Positions 51,770 through 63,455 of a DNA stretch of 64,000 bases are shown here, in pieces (the stretch's first letter is position 1; each line of letters opens with the position of its first letter). The stretch is from the NCBI GenBank assembly GCA_949825025.1, contig OX463779.1:31194359-31258358 (forward strand), in the 5' to 3' direction. Both the position numbers and the translations under genes were made by a program. Origin of the DNA: Siphlonurus alternatus (taxonomy: Eukaryota; Arthropoda; Insecta; Ephemeroptera; Siphlonuridae). Under the pieces are notes generated by a model. It searched no databases, was not told the origin of the DNA, and saw only the letters and a list, made by a program, of their open reading frames with translations.

Positions 51770-53688
51770 TGATATTTGATAATAAATAGAAGACGCCTAT
51801 TGGTGACCGACCAACCGCAACTGCGGCGCCAGTTCGTTAAAAATAAGGTTTCATTATTTTTACATAGTCTGCATATTCAAAATTTTTTTATAATATTTTG
51901 ATATATGTATATTACAGTCCCATCAAGGCCTTAGGGTTAGGTGCTAGTGTGCAGTGTCAATTAAAAAGAGTAACTCACGTAACTTGTAAGTATAAAAGTC
52001 ACCATATAAAAATTAATATGCTAAATTATTTTTCTTCATTGGTGCTTCAGCTTTAATTTTCAATAGGTAAAGAATTGCAATTTTTAGGGAGGTAAGAATA
52101 TAGTTTTATCTAACTTTCTATACAAAGAATTCAAGATCACATATTAAGAGTAGGGGTAACGTTTTGTCTACTTAAAAGTGTACGTTTAACTACATTTAAC
52201 GCAATGTTCAAGCGAATTATATTATTAAAATTTATATGTATCAATTCCCATTTGTCGGCATTTGTAAATTTATCAGCATCACATATTATGTTTGTATTAA
52301 TTAGTTTTAACATGAGTGATTTCTCTATAAATTTGATTAAACCTTATTGGAAATGAATACTTTCCTTATCAATTACGTTAATTAAATAATTAACAGCAAT
52401 GAAAGAAACACGTATCCATATATTTAAAAAATATATATTTATAGTTATACTAGCGTACTTACAATAACTTTACTACTCATAAATAGCGTTGAACTGTAAC
52501 AAACACCACAAGAAAACTGGCATTGTTGTAAATTTTATGAAAGTTTTCAAGAAAAAGCAATAAATTTTTTCTTGCGGATAATAATAGAAAGAAACTTATG
52601 TAATTTTATTATTAAGGCTTACAATGCTGAGTTAAAGTGGGTCAAAAAATTAATTTCTGATAACTCAAGTGGAAAGTAAAAGACATGAAGACTTCAGAGC
52701 CAATATTGCATTTTTACTGTCCACCTTTCCCAATTATCTCGCAGTGAACTTAGGCAACTTTTTCAGCATGAAGCTGAGCCTAAAGATGCCTTAAAGCCTT
52801 GGCAACATCCCATGTGTCCTACTTTATTGGGAAGCCGAGCGAGTTGACTAACTTCGAGGCGATATGTTCTGGCACTGGCGGACAATAGTCAATCTACATG
52901 AACATTTTTATTGAAAATTTCGATAAATCTCAATGTTTTTCAGATTATTTTAACTCTTTTAACACCTTGCAAATCGAGGGTAAAGACGCTGTGACGTCAT
53001 ACTCATACAACTTCTTCCCCAATATATGCTTGCGTGTTAAATATTTGCATGACTATGACATCAGAGTTTTTTCCACTCAAATTTAAGGGTTTTATAGAAC
53101 TAAAAAGTCTGAAAAAATTTACACTACATAACTCGAGGTCTTCTCTTGAAATAGGCAATTAAAATTTAAATAAGGCTGTCTATTATTATTTGAATGTACC
53201 GGTACACAGTGAATTAAAAAGAGTGGGTCAGATCTAATTGCAAAAGCATTCCTTTTCATTTAGACTGTTATTATACTTAAGAGTAAATCAGTTAATATTG
53301 AAACACCTTATGATGTGTGTAAATGTTTTCAGCACTGGTGAAGAAGAAAAAAATTCTAAAAAAAAAAATGGTAATTAACTTTTTAAAAAAAAAGTAAGAA
53401 TAAGAACTTTGTTTTGAAACTGTGTAGAAAAGAAAAAAAGAAAACACATTTTGCGTTCTAAGATTTATGTTTTCAATAAAATATTAGCTGTAATATAATA
53501 ATTATAAAATCCAATTAATTAAACAGGAAGCTCATTATTTTTATTAAAAAGAAGTTTCATTTTACAGAGAAAATAAGTTATTAAAAAAATCCTTGTTGTT
53601 GTTTTTCAATTTAAAATATTAACTTTCCTCTTGATGAACTGATGTGTTGAATTTCGTAATCTACATTGTATTGTCAAGAGACTTTACG
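51770..53688. other. Intergenic DNA with GC-richer patch
   Basis: 52640-53060 is GC-richer (TTCGAGGCGATATGTTCTGG, ACTCAAGTGGAAAGTAAAAG, TGACGTCA at 52992-52999) and looks like an old transposon body rather than a gene. I could not find its ends. Confidence 0.4.
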
Positions 53689-54010
53689 GAATAGAGTATT
53701 GTCCTCAAATTTTTTTATTGCAGAAATGGATAGAGGGTGCAAAGTTGTGCCACCCTGATTTTTTTTAGATTTTTTAGAGCCCGGGAACTATTTTTAAAAA
53801 ATTATTGAAAGTCCTTTTCGTGACGTCACGAGACGCCGCTCCTTAAGAAAAAGATAGGACTTGCCGCCGCGTGACGTCACAAAAAGGACTTTCAATAATT
53901 TTTTAAAAATAGTTCCAGGTCTCAAAAAAATCTGAAAAAAATCAGGGTAGCATAACTTTACACCCTCTATCCATTTCTGCAATAAAAAAAATTGAGGACA
54001 ATACTCCATT
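53689..54010. mobile_element. Foldback MITE, family H (copy 2)
   Basis: Arms of about 130 bp in order: GAATAGAGTATTGTCCTCAA, TTTTTATTGCAGAAATGG, ATAGAGGGTG, TCTGAAAAA-type run, AATAGTTCC and AGTCCTTTTTGTGACGTCAC, mirrored. The GC-rich loop (CGAGACGCCGCTCC, TTGCCGCCGCG) is bounded by TGACGTCA at 53821 and 53872. Confidence 0.9.
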
Positions 54011-54458
54011 ACATTATATTATCAATGTTTGATAAGTACGATTTATCTGATATTACGTACTTGATACTTTGATGCTGCTGGTAATGTAACTGCTAAATGT
54101 ACATACATAATACTCAACCACAGAGTTCTCAGCAATCAGATACATTAATTTACAAAGCCATGCTGTTGGTATCGCTTGTCAAAGCCTTTATTTCAAATCA
54201 TGACTTTCATCTGCATATTCAAAGTAACCAATGGTATTTGGTACATATTTGCTTTCATGGTCAGAAAATTCTGTTTAATACTATGTGTACATTTCAGCTA
54301 GGTTACGTATTATTATTATAAATATTTAATTTTGTGATGAGCTAAAAAATAAATACAGTTCTATTGACTCTGTTCTATTATTAATATAAAAATAAAGGAA
54401 CTGAAATAATTTTCTATGTAATCGCATAGAAAATCTCATGCTAATTTAAGTACTTTAA
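54011..54458. other. AT-rich intergenic DNA
   Basis: Nothing recognised. Confidence 0.4.
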
Positions 54459-54636
54459 GGGGGACATTCACAAAGCACTTTAACCCCCACTTTAGCCCCG
54501 ATTTTTAACCCTGGTGCTAAACATGGTACTAAACCAGGGGCTAACCATGTTAAGCTCATAGCTTAGCACCATGTTTAGCACCAGGGTTAAAAATCAGGGC
54601 TAAATTGGGGGTTAAAGTGCTTTGTGAATGTCCCCC
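54459..54636. mobile_element. Foldback MITE, family D (copy 2)
   Basis: Same length (178 bp) and nearly the same sequence as the nested copy at 45283: GGGGGACATTCACAAAGC end, ACTTTAACCCCCACTTTAG, CTGGTGCTAAACATGG and central AACCATGTTAAGCTCAT. A handful of substitutions separate the two copies. Confidence 0.93.
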
Positions 54637-56143
54637 AAAGTTACATTAAAAATCAACCTTTCTATATTTTAAATAAATAAAAAAATATATACATATACTA
54701 AAATATTTTTACTGATTGTAACTAAAGTAGGGTCTATTCTGTTTAAAGGGTTATCTTTAGATGATAAAAGTGTATTATACCTTCTATGTTCGTGGATCTA
54801 CCTCATTTTGACAACAACTAACCCATAAAAGGTATAATATTTTTTGTCAATAAAAACTATACTAATTGTAAGACATCAATTTTCTGAGGCATTGATGCAG
54901 TACAATCAATTTAAAGTATAAAGAAATGTACCGGTAATCAAGTTTTATGATCATCTATATTTTCAAATAGTCATGATATCGTTTGATATTTTTATTTTGT
55001 TTTCCCTAAAAATGTCACAAAAGACTCTTTCTTTCAAAATCGCATACAATTTTTATTTTAAATTTCTTCTTTTTTTTGTCAACATACTAGCGGGGAATGA
55101 TAGGCACTCCTGCAGGGATCCCGAAAAAACTTGGTAATATGTTGTAGTATTTGTTTATATGTAAAGAAATTCAAACAAGTTATCTCTATTTTGAATACTA
55201 TTATTTTAGTATCACAAAATTTTCTATTGGGTTACATGGGAACTCAGTAATTCTAAAATACTATTGATTTTCTCAAAACACAATTTTTCTTTGAGAACCA
55301 ATAAATTAACCATAATAATACATTACATTTCAGCGGTAGCAATAAAATACACGAGAATAATTAAGTACATATCTTAAATCATGTTACTGTCAAAGTACCA
55401 TATACCAAACTTTATTTCAATTAACCCATTATGTACTAGCGATGCATTTTAGCATCACTAAACATTCCCTAGCAGAAAATTCATTAATTAATGAAAGATT
55501 CATTAATTAAAATTTAATGAAATTGATTATGTTTTTTATCTAGTGTGTGAATTTTTTATTATTCTTTATTTTTTTAATGGAATAAAGTGATTAAAAATAT
55601 TTATTTTGCTGTCGGTTTGGCATATTGAATAATTTTATCGACATTTATTATTTTTTTTAATATATAATTTTTTCTTTTATAAATTTTGATATGATGAGCA
55701 TGAACATGATATTACAAGCCTCCCAATAAAATATACGTATAAAATTGATATTTAGTAATTTAAACTTTATTTTATTTTGAAGATTTTTATATTAATTATG
55801 TAATACTTAAGTTTCAAGTTTAGTTGATATTTTATTTTTATACGATCTTTCCTTTCGACTGGCTACTTTTAGTGGAAATATTTAATTAGCTTGACTATAA
55901 TTAATAAATAACTATAAATTTGCTTTTTAAAATGTTACCTTTCTAAACATAAAGCAAATTTTAGTAAAACGTAAATGAAGTTTCAAAATAATATTTTATT
56001 TATAAAATTTATTTCATTTATTATTTATTTATACATATTATCGTATTATATATAATTAATCAACTTAATAACTGCAAACTTATGAAAGTATTTGAAACAA
56101 AACATCATTTGAAGTTACTCAATCTATAAAATTTGTTAGTAGA

Positions 56144-56214
<71 letters not shown>

Positions 56215-58882
56215 ATTAATTATCTTCTTAAATGAATGAAGTTTGAAAATTTAATGAAATATTAAAATATAATGTCATAAAACCGTTATCAAAGGATGAC
56301 TGCATGAAATGAAGTATAATTTGAAAAGTTTGCAAACTGTCCTTCAATATAAAACGGCAGTTATATTGAGCAACTATTAATGCCGTAAGCAGGAATAGAA
56401 TTTTGTTATTAAAACTGTGTAAGTATTTTATATTATGATGAATATATTAAAAGTCTAAAAAAAAGTATTTTCTTATTTAAATATCATTAGAAAAACATTA
56501 TTTAGTGCAAGCAAGCATCTTCACTTTTTCTTTACTCTCAAGATAACACAATACATAATGGATGAAGGGACATGTTGCAATTTAACTTAATATAAATTAA
56601 TTTATTCTGCTTTTAAAATACTTTATTAAAATACAAGCTTATATTTAAAAAAAAATGTATAAATATAGTGTGCTATATCAGCGTAACGTGCAGATAAATT
56701 GATTTAACATTAACATTATATATCATAATGTAAATTCATTTTTATTTTTAATAATGTCCTGTATTATAATTTGCCTAAGTCATTCTTCAGTAAATGTTCA
56801 TAGTATATGAAGTGTATTATTGACGTTAGTCTTGTACCAAATATTTTATTATTTTAGTGCGGATAAACCGTATATTGTGAAATAATGTCTATTTATGCTT
56901 TTTATGTTATACCCACCCTAAGTTATGCCTTGTGTATAAATATGTAATAATATATATGTTGGGTACAATAATAAAATAAATAAATTATTGTATTGTTAAC
57001 TTTATACCTACCTACATTTAACATGCGAAGAAATTCATTATAAAACGTGCGCAAATATTTTTCCTATGAGAAAAACAAGTAAAGTTACGACGTAAGGTAT
57101 TATATATTTAAAATATGGCAACTATAATGAATATTTAAACATAAGTGTTGACATGGTCTCCAAAACATAGTAACACGCAAGAGAAGGTTCTGATGGCATC
57201 ATGGGTGCATTCACATAGTCCTGCTATTATGATGGGACGCTTCTTCCTACAAAATGTCTAAAGACCCTTTTAATCACTCGACTAATGAGCCCAACGGGAG
57301 AGCAACGTAATTAGTTTCGTCCTCCTATCTTGTTATACTGCTAAATACACAAAACTCATCATATTTCATTACCAATTCTCTTTTTTAATATTATATGAGA
57401 CCTTTTTTTTACTTTGCTTTTTTGTAGGTAATTTTCATCAGAGATATAAATTGTCTTTTTTCTTTTTAATACTGTGTGACGCTAAAATAAGAAAAAAATC
57501 TTTTATTTTACGTAGCTTTTAACATTTTAAAGAGGAACACACATACATGATGTGATAAAAATAATAAAGTTGTTGCATGGATGTTGTCAACTTTGATACA
57601 CCAAAAAATTAACTGGGACAAAAAAACAAACAAACAAATAGACAAAAACTGCTTTAAACATCAAAGCTTAAGTTAAAGTAGTAATTATCAAGTAAAATAA
57701 ATGCTTTGATAAAGACTTAACATTTGCATTTATTAATTAACTTGTATTTGTGATGCACTCACTCAATTTTACAGGATAATACAGTTATATTACTTTGTGT
57801 TATTACGAAAGTAAGAGGTTTCTGTCTTTTATATTTTTATTTGGTTTTTGAAATTGCAAAGAAGTTTCTAATAGAACTGAATCATGATGCTTGCAAAATT
57901 GGACAGAAAAAAAAAAAAAAAAAAAAGTTTTCTCACTTTTAGCTACTTCCAACCGGGAATGTTAAATTAATTTGACTACCATCAATTTTATTCTTCGTGT
58001 ATTGCATCTTAAAAATTTAAATTCGAGGTAGGCTGCTCCCTCTCCTCCTGAGCCGAAAGCCTATTGTTGGTACGGGGAGCTGCAAAGCTGAAGTTCTTGA
58101 AATGATTGTTAGAAAACTTTCAAGTAATTTTCATTTGTTTTGTACTTTTGTACGCAAGATAAGAGTTTTTGGATTTTTCGAAAGTTTTTAGCTAAGGTAT
58201 ATTATATAATATACTTTATTAATTATTATATCATCAGTTATATAATTTTATAAATAATAAAATATTAAAGTAACGTTTAATAATAATTTTTCATCTAATT
58301 TATTCCATTTTGCTTTCCATAATTTTTAAATTAATATTTTAATTATTGTATAAATTATTACTATAATGCTGCAGTTACGCATACAAATTACAGTAATATA
58401 TTGTAATAATTATAATCTTAGTGTATTTATCATGTAAATGCGTATCTTCAAAAATAAATAAAAGTTATTTCATTTCAAACCTGAAATTTAATATATTTTT
58501 TTTTTTTTATCAGGAGATAAAACATTTTATGAAGTATAAAGAATTTGTAAGTCCATGAAAATCTTTTCGCTTTATAAGAGGATTTCTATAATGTTTTCGA
58601 TCGTAAAGATGTCCCTTTAAATAAACTTCAGAATAGTGATTTATTTTGTACGTGCTCTACAAGACAGAGATTTAACATGCGACCTAAACTAGAATCTCTC
58701 TGAAGGTGTGACTTGCCAAGAATTTGCTCTCGTTTCGTTTTTTATCATCCATTTTTAATATTTCTGAATATATTGCATCATATAAAAAAGGAATGTGAAA
58801 AGATAGCAAGAGTGTAACCAAAGTGTAACCAAAGAATTTTCAAAAGAGGAGAGAATTTGAAGGCTGTGGAGAAGATTAAACA
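54637..58882. other. AT-rich intergenic DNA
   Basis: The longest stretch without a foldback of its own, about 4.2 kb. It contains the (AT)n tract at 56149-56210, an A-run at 57910-57926, a family M fragment at 57935-57978, and GC-richer patches at 57170-57330 and 58026-58085 with no recognisable gene. Confidence 0.45.
56149..56210. repeat. (AT)n microsatellite
   Basis: About 31 uninterrupted AT units. Confidence 0.95.
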
Positions 58883-59038
58883 TAGGTCTGTTCGTAAACC
58901 CTGCTCGGTGTACTCTGAGGAAGTTTACGAACAAAAAATAGTGACGTCATTTGCACTGCACTCCCTATCCCACCAACTGAGCTGGTGTTAGAAAATGAGA
59001 GCAAGGTGTACACTGAGCAGGGTTTACGAACAGACCTA
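58883..59038. mobile_element. Foldback MITE J
   Basis: The 31-bp arms TAGGTCTGTTCGTAAACC then CTGCTCGGTGTAC are mirrored at the right with one or two changes. The centre contains a second GTTTACGAAC, TGACGTCA at 58942, and ACTGAGCTGGTG. A terminal GGTCTGTTCGTAAA resembles known PIF/Harbinger-type ends, but this is only a resemblance. Confidence 0.88.
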
Positions 59039-59154
59039 ATGTCATAAGTATTTCACTCTATGTTTGACATATTAATACAAATGCTTAATAGTCTCTATTT
59101 GATATCATGTTGTGTCAGAAATGTCATATGACTGAAGTTTAGTTCAAAAATTTA

Positions 59155-59285
59155 AAATTACCATCTGAATTAGCCGGAAATGCGAGGTTTCTGAACTTTC
59201 TAGCTCGGTTTTGAATCTGAAACTTTGCAGAGAGATTTATACTAGGAATTTTGACGTGTGATACTCTTACTAAAACCTCCTAATA
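59155..59285 (+). mobile_element. Fragment of element M
   Basis: AGCCGGAAATGCGAGGTTTC, TAGCTCGGTTTTGAATC and GAAACTTTGCAGAGAG follow the left half of M (AGCCGGAAGTGTGAAGTTTG, CTCCTCTGTTTGTAATTC, GAAACTTTACAGAGTG). The right end is missing. Confidence 0.5.
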
Positions 59286-59491
59286 ATATACAATAAAAAA
59301 TTAATTGAGCTTGAAAGCCCCATTGGCCCCTGTAATTTGATTATTTATTATATTTATTCAAAACAGACTACGGTGGTTAGGTATATAGTCCAATAGACAA
59401 TAATTCAAATCAAGATTCTGTTGTATTTCTTACTTCTGACAATTACGCGTTAGTGCGAATTAAATTAAATTAAGATTTAAAATCTTAATTT

Positions 59492-59871
59492 AATAGACAA
59501 TAATGGTTGCATTTTTTTATTTCATAATTAGAAAATGTACATAAAATTATGCTTTTCTACATTTTTTATAGATATTTTGGAGTGCGAGTACTAATTTAAA
59601 AAAATATATTTAAAATATCTGAATTAGGTTGGTACTACCTGATCGGACAACCTTGACGTCATCAATAGCAAATCACAGTGCGAGACAATGACGTCATGGA
59701 TATCCCATCAGGTAGAACCACCCTATTCAGATATCTTAAATATTTTTTTGAAATTAGTTCCCGAACTCCAAAAAATCTGAAAAAATGAAATAAAGCATAA
59801 TTTTAATTAATATGTATATTTTTTAATTATAAAATAAGAAATGCAATCATTGTTGTCTATTGAAAAGAATA
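59492..59871. mobile_element. Foldback MITE, family I (copy 1)
   Basis: Arms of about 160 bp: AATAGACAATAATGGTTGCA, TTTTTTTATTTCATAATTAG, AATTATGCTTTTC, TTAAATATCTGAAT and GTACTACCTGATCGGACAAC, mirrored. Inner TGACGTCA sites are at 59654 and 59689. A second AATAGACAATAAT lies 100 bp upstream (about 59391), a local duplication of the end. Confidence 0.88.
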
Positions 59872-60802
59872 CAATAGTTTGTACAACGTTATTTGAGTGG
59901 GTGGTACTTTGTTATAAAAATTTATGGGGTATGAGAACGTAAAAAGCAAGTTGCACTATGAAAGAAAATCATCAACAATACAATCACAGTATATATAAAG
60001 CAATATGCATATTGATGGTAGAAAATATATATTACAGTACATAAAACTTTGATGAAAAGAAAATTATTACTGTGTTAAAATTGTAAAGAATTCAGTTCTA
60101 CAGATTGAAAAACAAGTTTTAATTATTGATTTTAATTAAATATTATTAAGTTTTCCTTTTTAAAGTGGACTGTTTGTAACATAATATAGTTATTGTATAT
60201 AATTATATTGCATTTTTATTTGAAAATAAAGTACTTTCTCCCTCCGGCCTCTCTTTCTATAATTAATTCCTACTGTATAAATTAATAAAGTTCGTTCTTG
60301 CCGTTCATTAACAATACATTTTTTTTTATAAATGTAGAACATAAAGTTTCGTATTTAACGGAGAACAAAAATCACATAGCAAAAAAGACTAAAGTGAATA
60401 AATGCTCAACTATAAAATGCAAAGCGGCACTACCATAAAGTTTGATAGAGAAAAACAAATACCTTAAAAAACAATTAGTTCATATTACAATACAATGCTT
60501 TATATATATTTTTTATATTCTAAATTAAATTTATACATCCTAGTAGAATCAATGAAAAAAGTTTTAAAACAATTCTATTGAATAATATCAAACTTTATAA
60601 ATAATAAAATCAAAAGAACTCGTTAAAATTTTAATCATCAATGATTTTATTATATATAAAAATTCAATGGCACTCATTTTTTTTTTATTATTTCAATACG
60701 TTCATTAATCTTGTCTCTTTGAATAATGTTTTATTCTTGTTACAATTTAGAATTTACTGTTTTCATATGGATTTATTTTTACCTTTTTTTTATACCTGTG
60801 AG
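59872..60802. other. AT-rich intergenic DNA, possibly intronic
   Basis: I see no gene. Its end is pyrimidine-rich (TTTTTACCTTTTTTTTATACC) and leads into the candidate exon at 60803. Confidence 0.35.
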
Positions 60803-60925
60803 CAAGGTGATGGAAGATTTAATTTGCTACCACGTCGTCGTCAGTCAAGTGACCTCTTGACGAAAAGGTCCTACTTAAGGAAACAAAAGAAGGAAGATGT
60901 GAGAATCAACAATCAAGATGATTGA
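60803..60925 (+). CDS. Possible 3'-terminal coding exon, unknown protein
   Basis: After a long pyrimidine tract and GTGAG at 60798-60802, the frame CAA GGT GAT GGA is open for 40 codons to TGA at 60923-60925. The peptide is basic, then acidic at its end: it begins QGDGRFNLLPRRRQSSDLL and ends KKEDVRINNQDD. Such a charged tail would fit the C-terminus of a cytoplasmic or membrane protein. The preceding in-frame codons are hydrophobic low complexity from the AT-rich, T-rich intron-like DNA. An AATAAA follows at about 60946, and another, A-rich, at about 61062. The acceptor ends in GAG, which is disfavoured; AAG at 60804-60806 is an alternative. No upstream exon identified. Confidence 0.25.
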   Translation, partial: QGDGRFNLLPRRRQSSDLLTKRSYLRKQKKEDVRINNQDD

Positions 60926-61344
60926 TTGAGGACCATTGAAATGGAAAATAAACTTCCTAAAAAAGAAAATTTAAAGAGAAAATATTTAAATGTAATTAGA
61001 ATAGTGGCTGCTATACTTCTCTCTCTTTTATAAAACTTGAAAACAAGTAAATTTCTTAAAATAAAAAAAAAAAAGTGACTAAAAAAGTTTTCCCAATTTC
61101 TTCTTAAAAAGGAAACTTAACTGACCTAAAGCAACAACTTGTTCGCGTATTCACTATTATTATAGAAAAGCATGTTTCACTCAATTAGTTTTGCTAGCTA
61201 ACAAGACAGAAGAATATGTCATGTTCAGCAAGCCTTGATCGTGTTTTGATCGTGTTTACAACTAATATTAAACAAACTTAAAGTTGAGAACTCAATCGAA
61301 TTCTTGAATTGAAATTTGTTTTAGAGCAGACAATGTAGATTCGA
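60926..61344. other. Intergenic DNA, possible 3' UTR at its start
   Basis: It starts with the AATAAA-containing stretch after the candidate exon and otherwise shows nothing recognisable. Confidence 0.35.
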
Positions 61345-61761
61345 GCGTGGCGCAGTGCATTGACCGGTTCTCGTTAGATCACCGAAGTCAGGCTACGTTG
61401 AGCGTGGTTAGTACTTGGATGGGTGACCGTTTCAAGTAAAAAATACGCTGCTCCCTCCCTGGGGTAAATTCATCTCGCTTTCCACCCAGTGCAGTGATGC
61501 ACTTGTGTGTGGTTCCCCAGGCTTTGGACATCGCTTTGGTCCATTGAGAAAAAGTAGAGGTGTCCGTCCTGACTGAGGTTTTCCACGGTTCCCTCAGTCT
61601 CACCTCAGCGAATGCTGGGACGCGTAAGCATGCAGGCCGTGGCCACTATCCGTTCCCTATAACCTTTTCTCTATACCCAGTACCCCGCCGCGAGCTGTAA
61701 GCTCTTAAGGGTGTATCCTTGTAAAAAACAAAAATAAATAAATAAATAAATAAAAAAAAAA
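61345..61761 (+). mobile_element. 5S-rRNA-derived SINE (SINE3-type)
   Basis: The head matches eukaryotic 5S rRNA from its middle onward: CCGGTTCTCGTTAGATC, ATCACCGAAGTCAGGCTACG, TGAGCGTGGTTAGTACTTGG and ATGGGTGACCG. These include the internal RNA polymerase III promoter regions (box A/intermediate element and box C). A family-specific body follows (CTCCCTCCCTGGGGTAAAT, CTTTCCACCCAGTGCAG, ACTGAGGTTTTCCACGG, CCGCGAGCTGTAAGCTC). The tail is (AAAT)n then poly(A). The 5' twenty or so bases of 5S are diverged or absent. It needs a LINE partner, which is not in the window. Open frames across it are not genes. Confidence 0.85.
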
Positions 61762-62126
61762 TCTGCTCAGATTTTATGTAGTAAAACATCACAAGGTTGA
61801 TGTTATTGCTTTATTAGATATGTTCATATATGCACATCGATTCATGAATCAATATTTATTTGATGAAACATCCGTACAGTGAACATAAGATTCATCTGAT
61901 TCTTGCTTATCATGTGGATTGTATATATATTTACGAACAGAGCTAATGTGTAGTCTTAATTTAATAATTCAATTAAATATTTTCCTGTTATCGGAGCGTA
62001 TCATATAATTCCAAGTATAAACGTTCAGTTTGAAAGAAAAGAGTTCATACATCGCTGCCGGAAAAAAACATAAATATTGGAATTAATAAATCTAAGAAAT
62101 ATTCCATGTAATATATATCAGTACAT
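61762..62126. other. AT-rich intergenic DNA
   Basis: Nothing recognised. Confidence 0.4.
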
Positions 62127-62516
62127 AATAGACAATAATGGTTGCATTTTTTTATTTCATAATTAGAAAATATACCTAAAATTATGCTTTTCTGAATTTT
62201 TTCGGATTTTTTGGAGTGCAGGAACTAATTTTAAAAAAATATTTAAAATGTCTGAATTTGGGTGGTACACCTGATAGGACAACCGTGACGTCATCGACAG
62301 CCAATCACAGCAGCCGTGACATCATCAACAGCCAATCACAGCACGACAAATGACGTCACGGTTGTCCCATCAGGTGTACCACCCAAATTCAGGTATTTTA
62401 AATATTTTTTAAAATTAGTTCCCGCACGCCAAAAAATCCGAAAAAATTCAGAAAAGCATAATTTTAGGTATATTTTCTAATTATGAAATAAAAAAATGCA
62501 ACCATTATTGTCTATT
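62127..62516. mobile_element. Foldback MITE, family I (copy 2)
   Basis: Arms of about 155 bp, cleaner than in copy 1: AATAGACAATAATGGTTGCA, CATAATTAGAAAATATACCT, GATTTTTTGGAGTGCAGG, TGAATTTGGGTGGTACACC and GACAACCGTGACGTCA, mirrored. The centre has a 31-bp tandem duplication of CCGTGACGTCATCGACAGCC plus AATCACAGCAG (62284-62344), so it carries CCAAT twice between two TGACGTCA palindromes (62286, 62351). Confidence 0.92.
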
Positions 62517-62712
62517 TTTACTTCACTCCATTTCTTTCTTCATTTGGATTTTTGATCAGTAAATTAATTTTATATTATTATTTATCCCCACCCTAATTGT
62601 GTCTTATATTGTGTGAAATAAATCAATGATAAAAAAACTATGGTATGATAACTATGGATCAAAGCAGAAAATAGTTACTATTCTCTGATCAAACTAAGCT
62701 AATATATGTATA

Positions 62713-62858
62713 ATGGGTGGTATTCACGAAGAGTTAAGGAGCGTTTTAGGGAGAGATATTTTAAGAAGCGTTTTTCTTACCTGTTACCTGGTATAAAAAA
62801 CGCTTCTTAAAATTTCTCTCCCTAAAACGCTCCTTAACTCTTCGTGAATACTACCCAT
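62713..62858. mobile_element. Foldback MITE N (near perfect)
   Basis: Arms of about 65 bp: ATGGGTGGTATTCACGAAGA, GTTAAGGAGCGTTTTAGG, GAGAGATATTTTAAGAAGCG, TTTTT, mirrored with two or three mismatches around a roughly 20-bp loop CTTACCTGTTACCTGGTA. It shares the ATTCACGAAG signature with family A. Confidence 0.93.
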
Positions 62859-63370
62859 TTTGTTTATTACAAAAATTAATTGTAAAAATATAACAAATTG
62901 CATTATTTTATAATTTATATGTATAAATCAAAATTTTAACAGTTACAATTTAACAAGAACGTTAATTAAGCCATCAATATTAATAAGAATTTATCTATAA
63001 GCGGAAAGACACTTTTAAAAAGCATGATTTTTGTTTTATTGTTACCGTTATAATTCCTTTTGCTTAAATACATCTACAGATTAGATATTTTTTGAGAAAT
63101 GCATGGAGAGCAACTTTATAAAACATTCTAACAATTTTTAAGTCTTTTAATATTCTTCTTTATTTATTTATTATTTTTTGTTTCTTGATACTGAACCTTG
63201 TAGAAGGGTATTGGTCACAAGTGACTGAATTTAACTTCCCGGCTCTTCGTGAACCCAACCTAGCATATTGCTTAGGGTTTTGTGAGTCCCTTTCAAACCT
63301 ACCATTCTTCCTTTTCTTATTTAAAAATACGAGCAGCGGTAATATTTCCAGCTAAAAATAGAGTTTTGTG
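62859..63370. other. AT-rich intergenic DNA
   Basis: Nothing recognised. A short GC-richer patch at 63225-63300. Confidence 0.4.
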
Positions 63371-63384
63371 ATAAAATAAATAAT

Positions 63385-63455
63385 ATATTATATTTATTTA
63401 TTTATTTCCTCGTGTGGCTGTACATAATACAACATAGAGGTACAAAAGTTTTTTC
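63385..63455 (-). mobile_element. Possible 3' end of a retroposon
   Basis: On the minus strand the sequence reads TTTTGTACCTCTATGTTG, TATTATGTACAGCCACACG, then AGGAAATAAATAAATAAATA. A unique segment ending in a short AAAT-type repeat is typical of LINE or SINE tails. The body upstream is too short or diverged to assign. Confidence 0.35.

Noticed and set aside
61345..61432. Functional 5S rRNA gene
   Set aside because: Only the middle and 3' promoter part matches, with several substitutions. It is followed by a SINE body and A-rich tail instead of a T-run terminator after the 120-nt gene.
61388..61603. Minus-strand open frame over the SINE
   Set aside because: It lies inside the body of a 5S-derived SINE, whose origin is an RNA gene.
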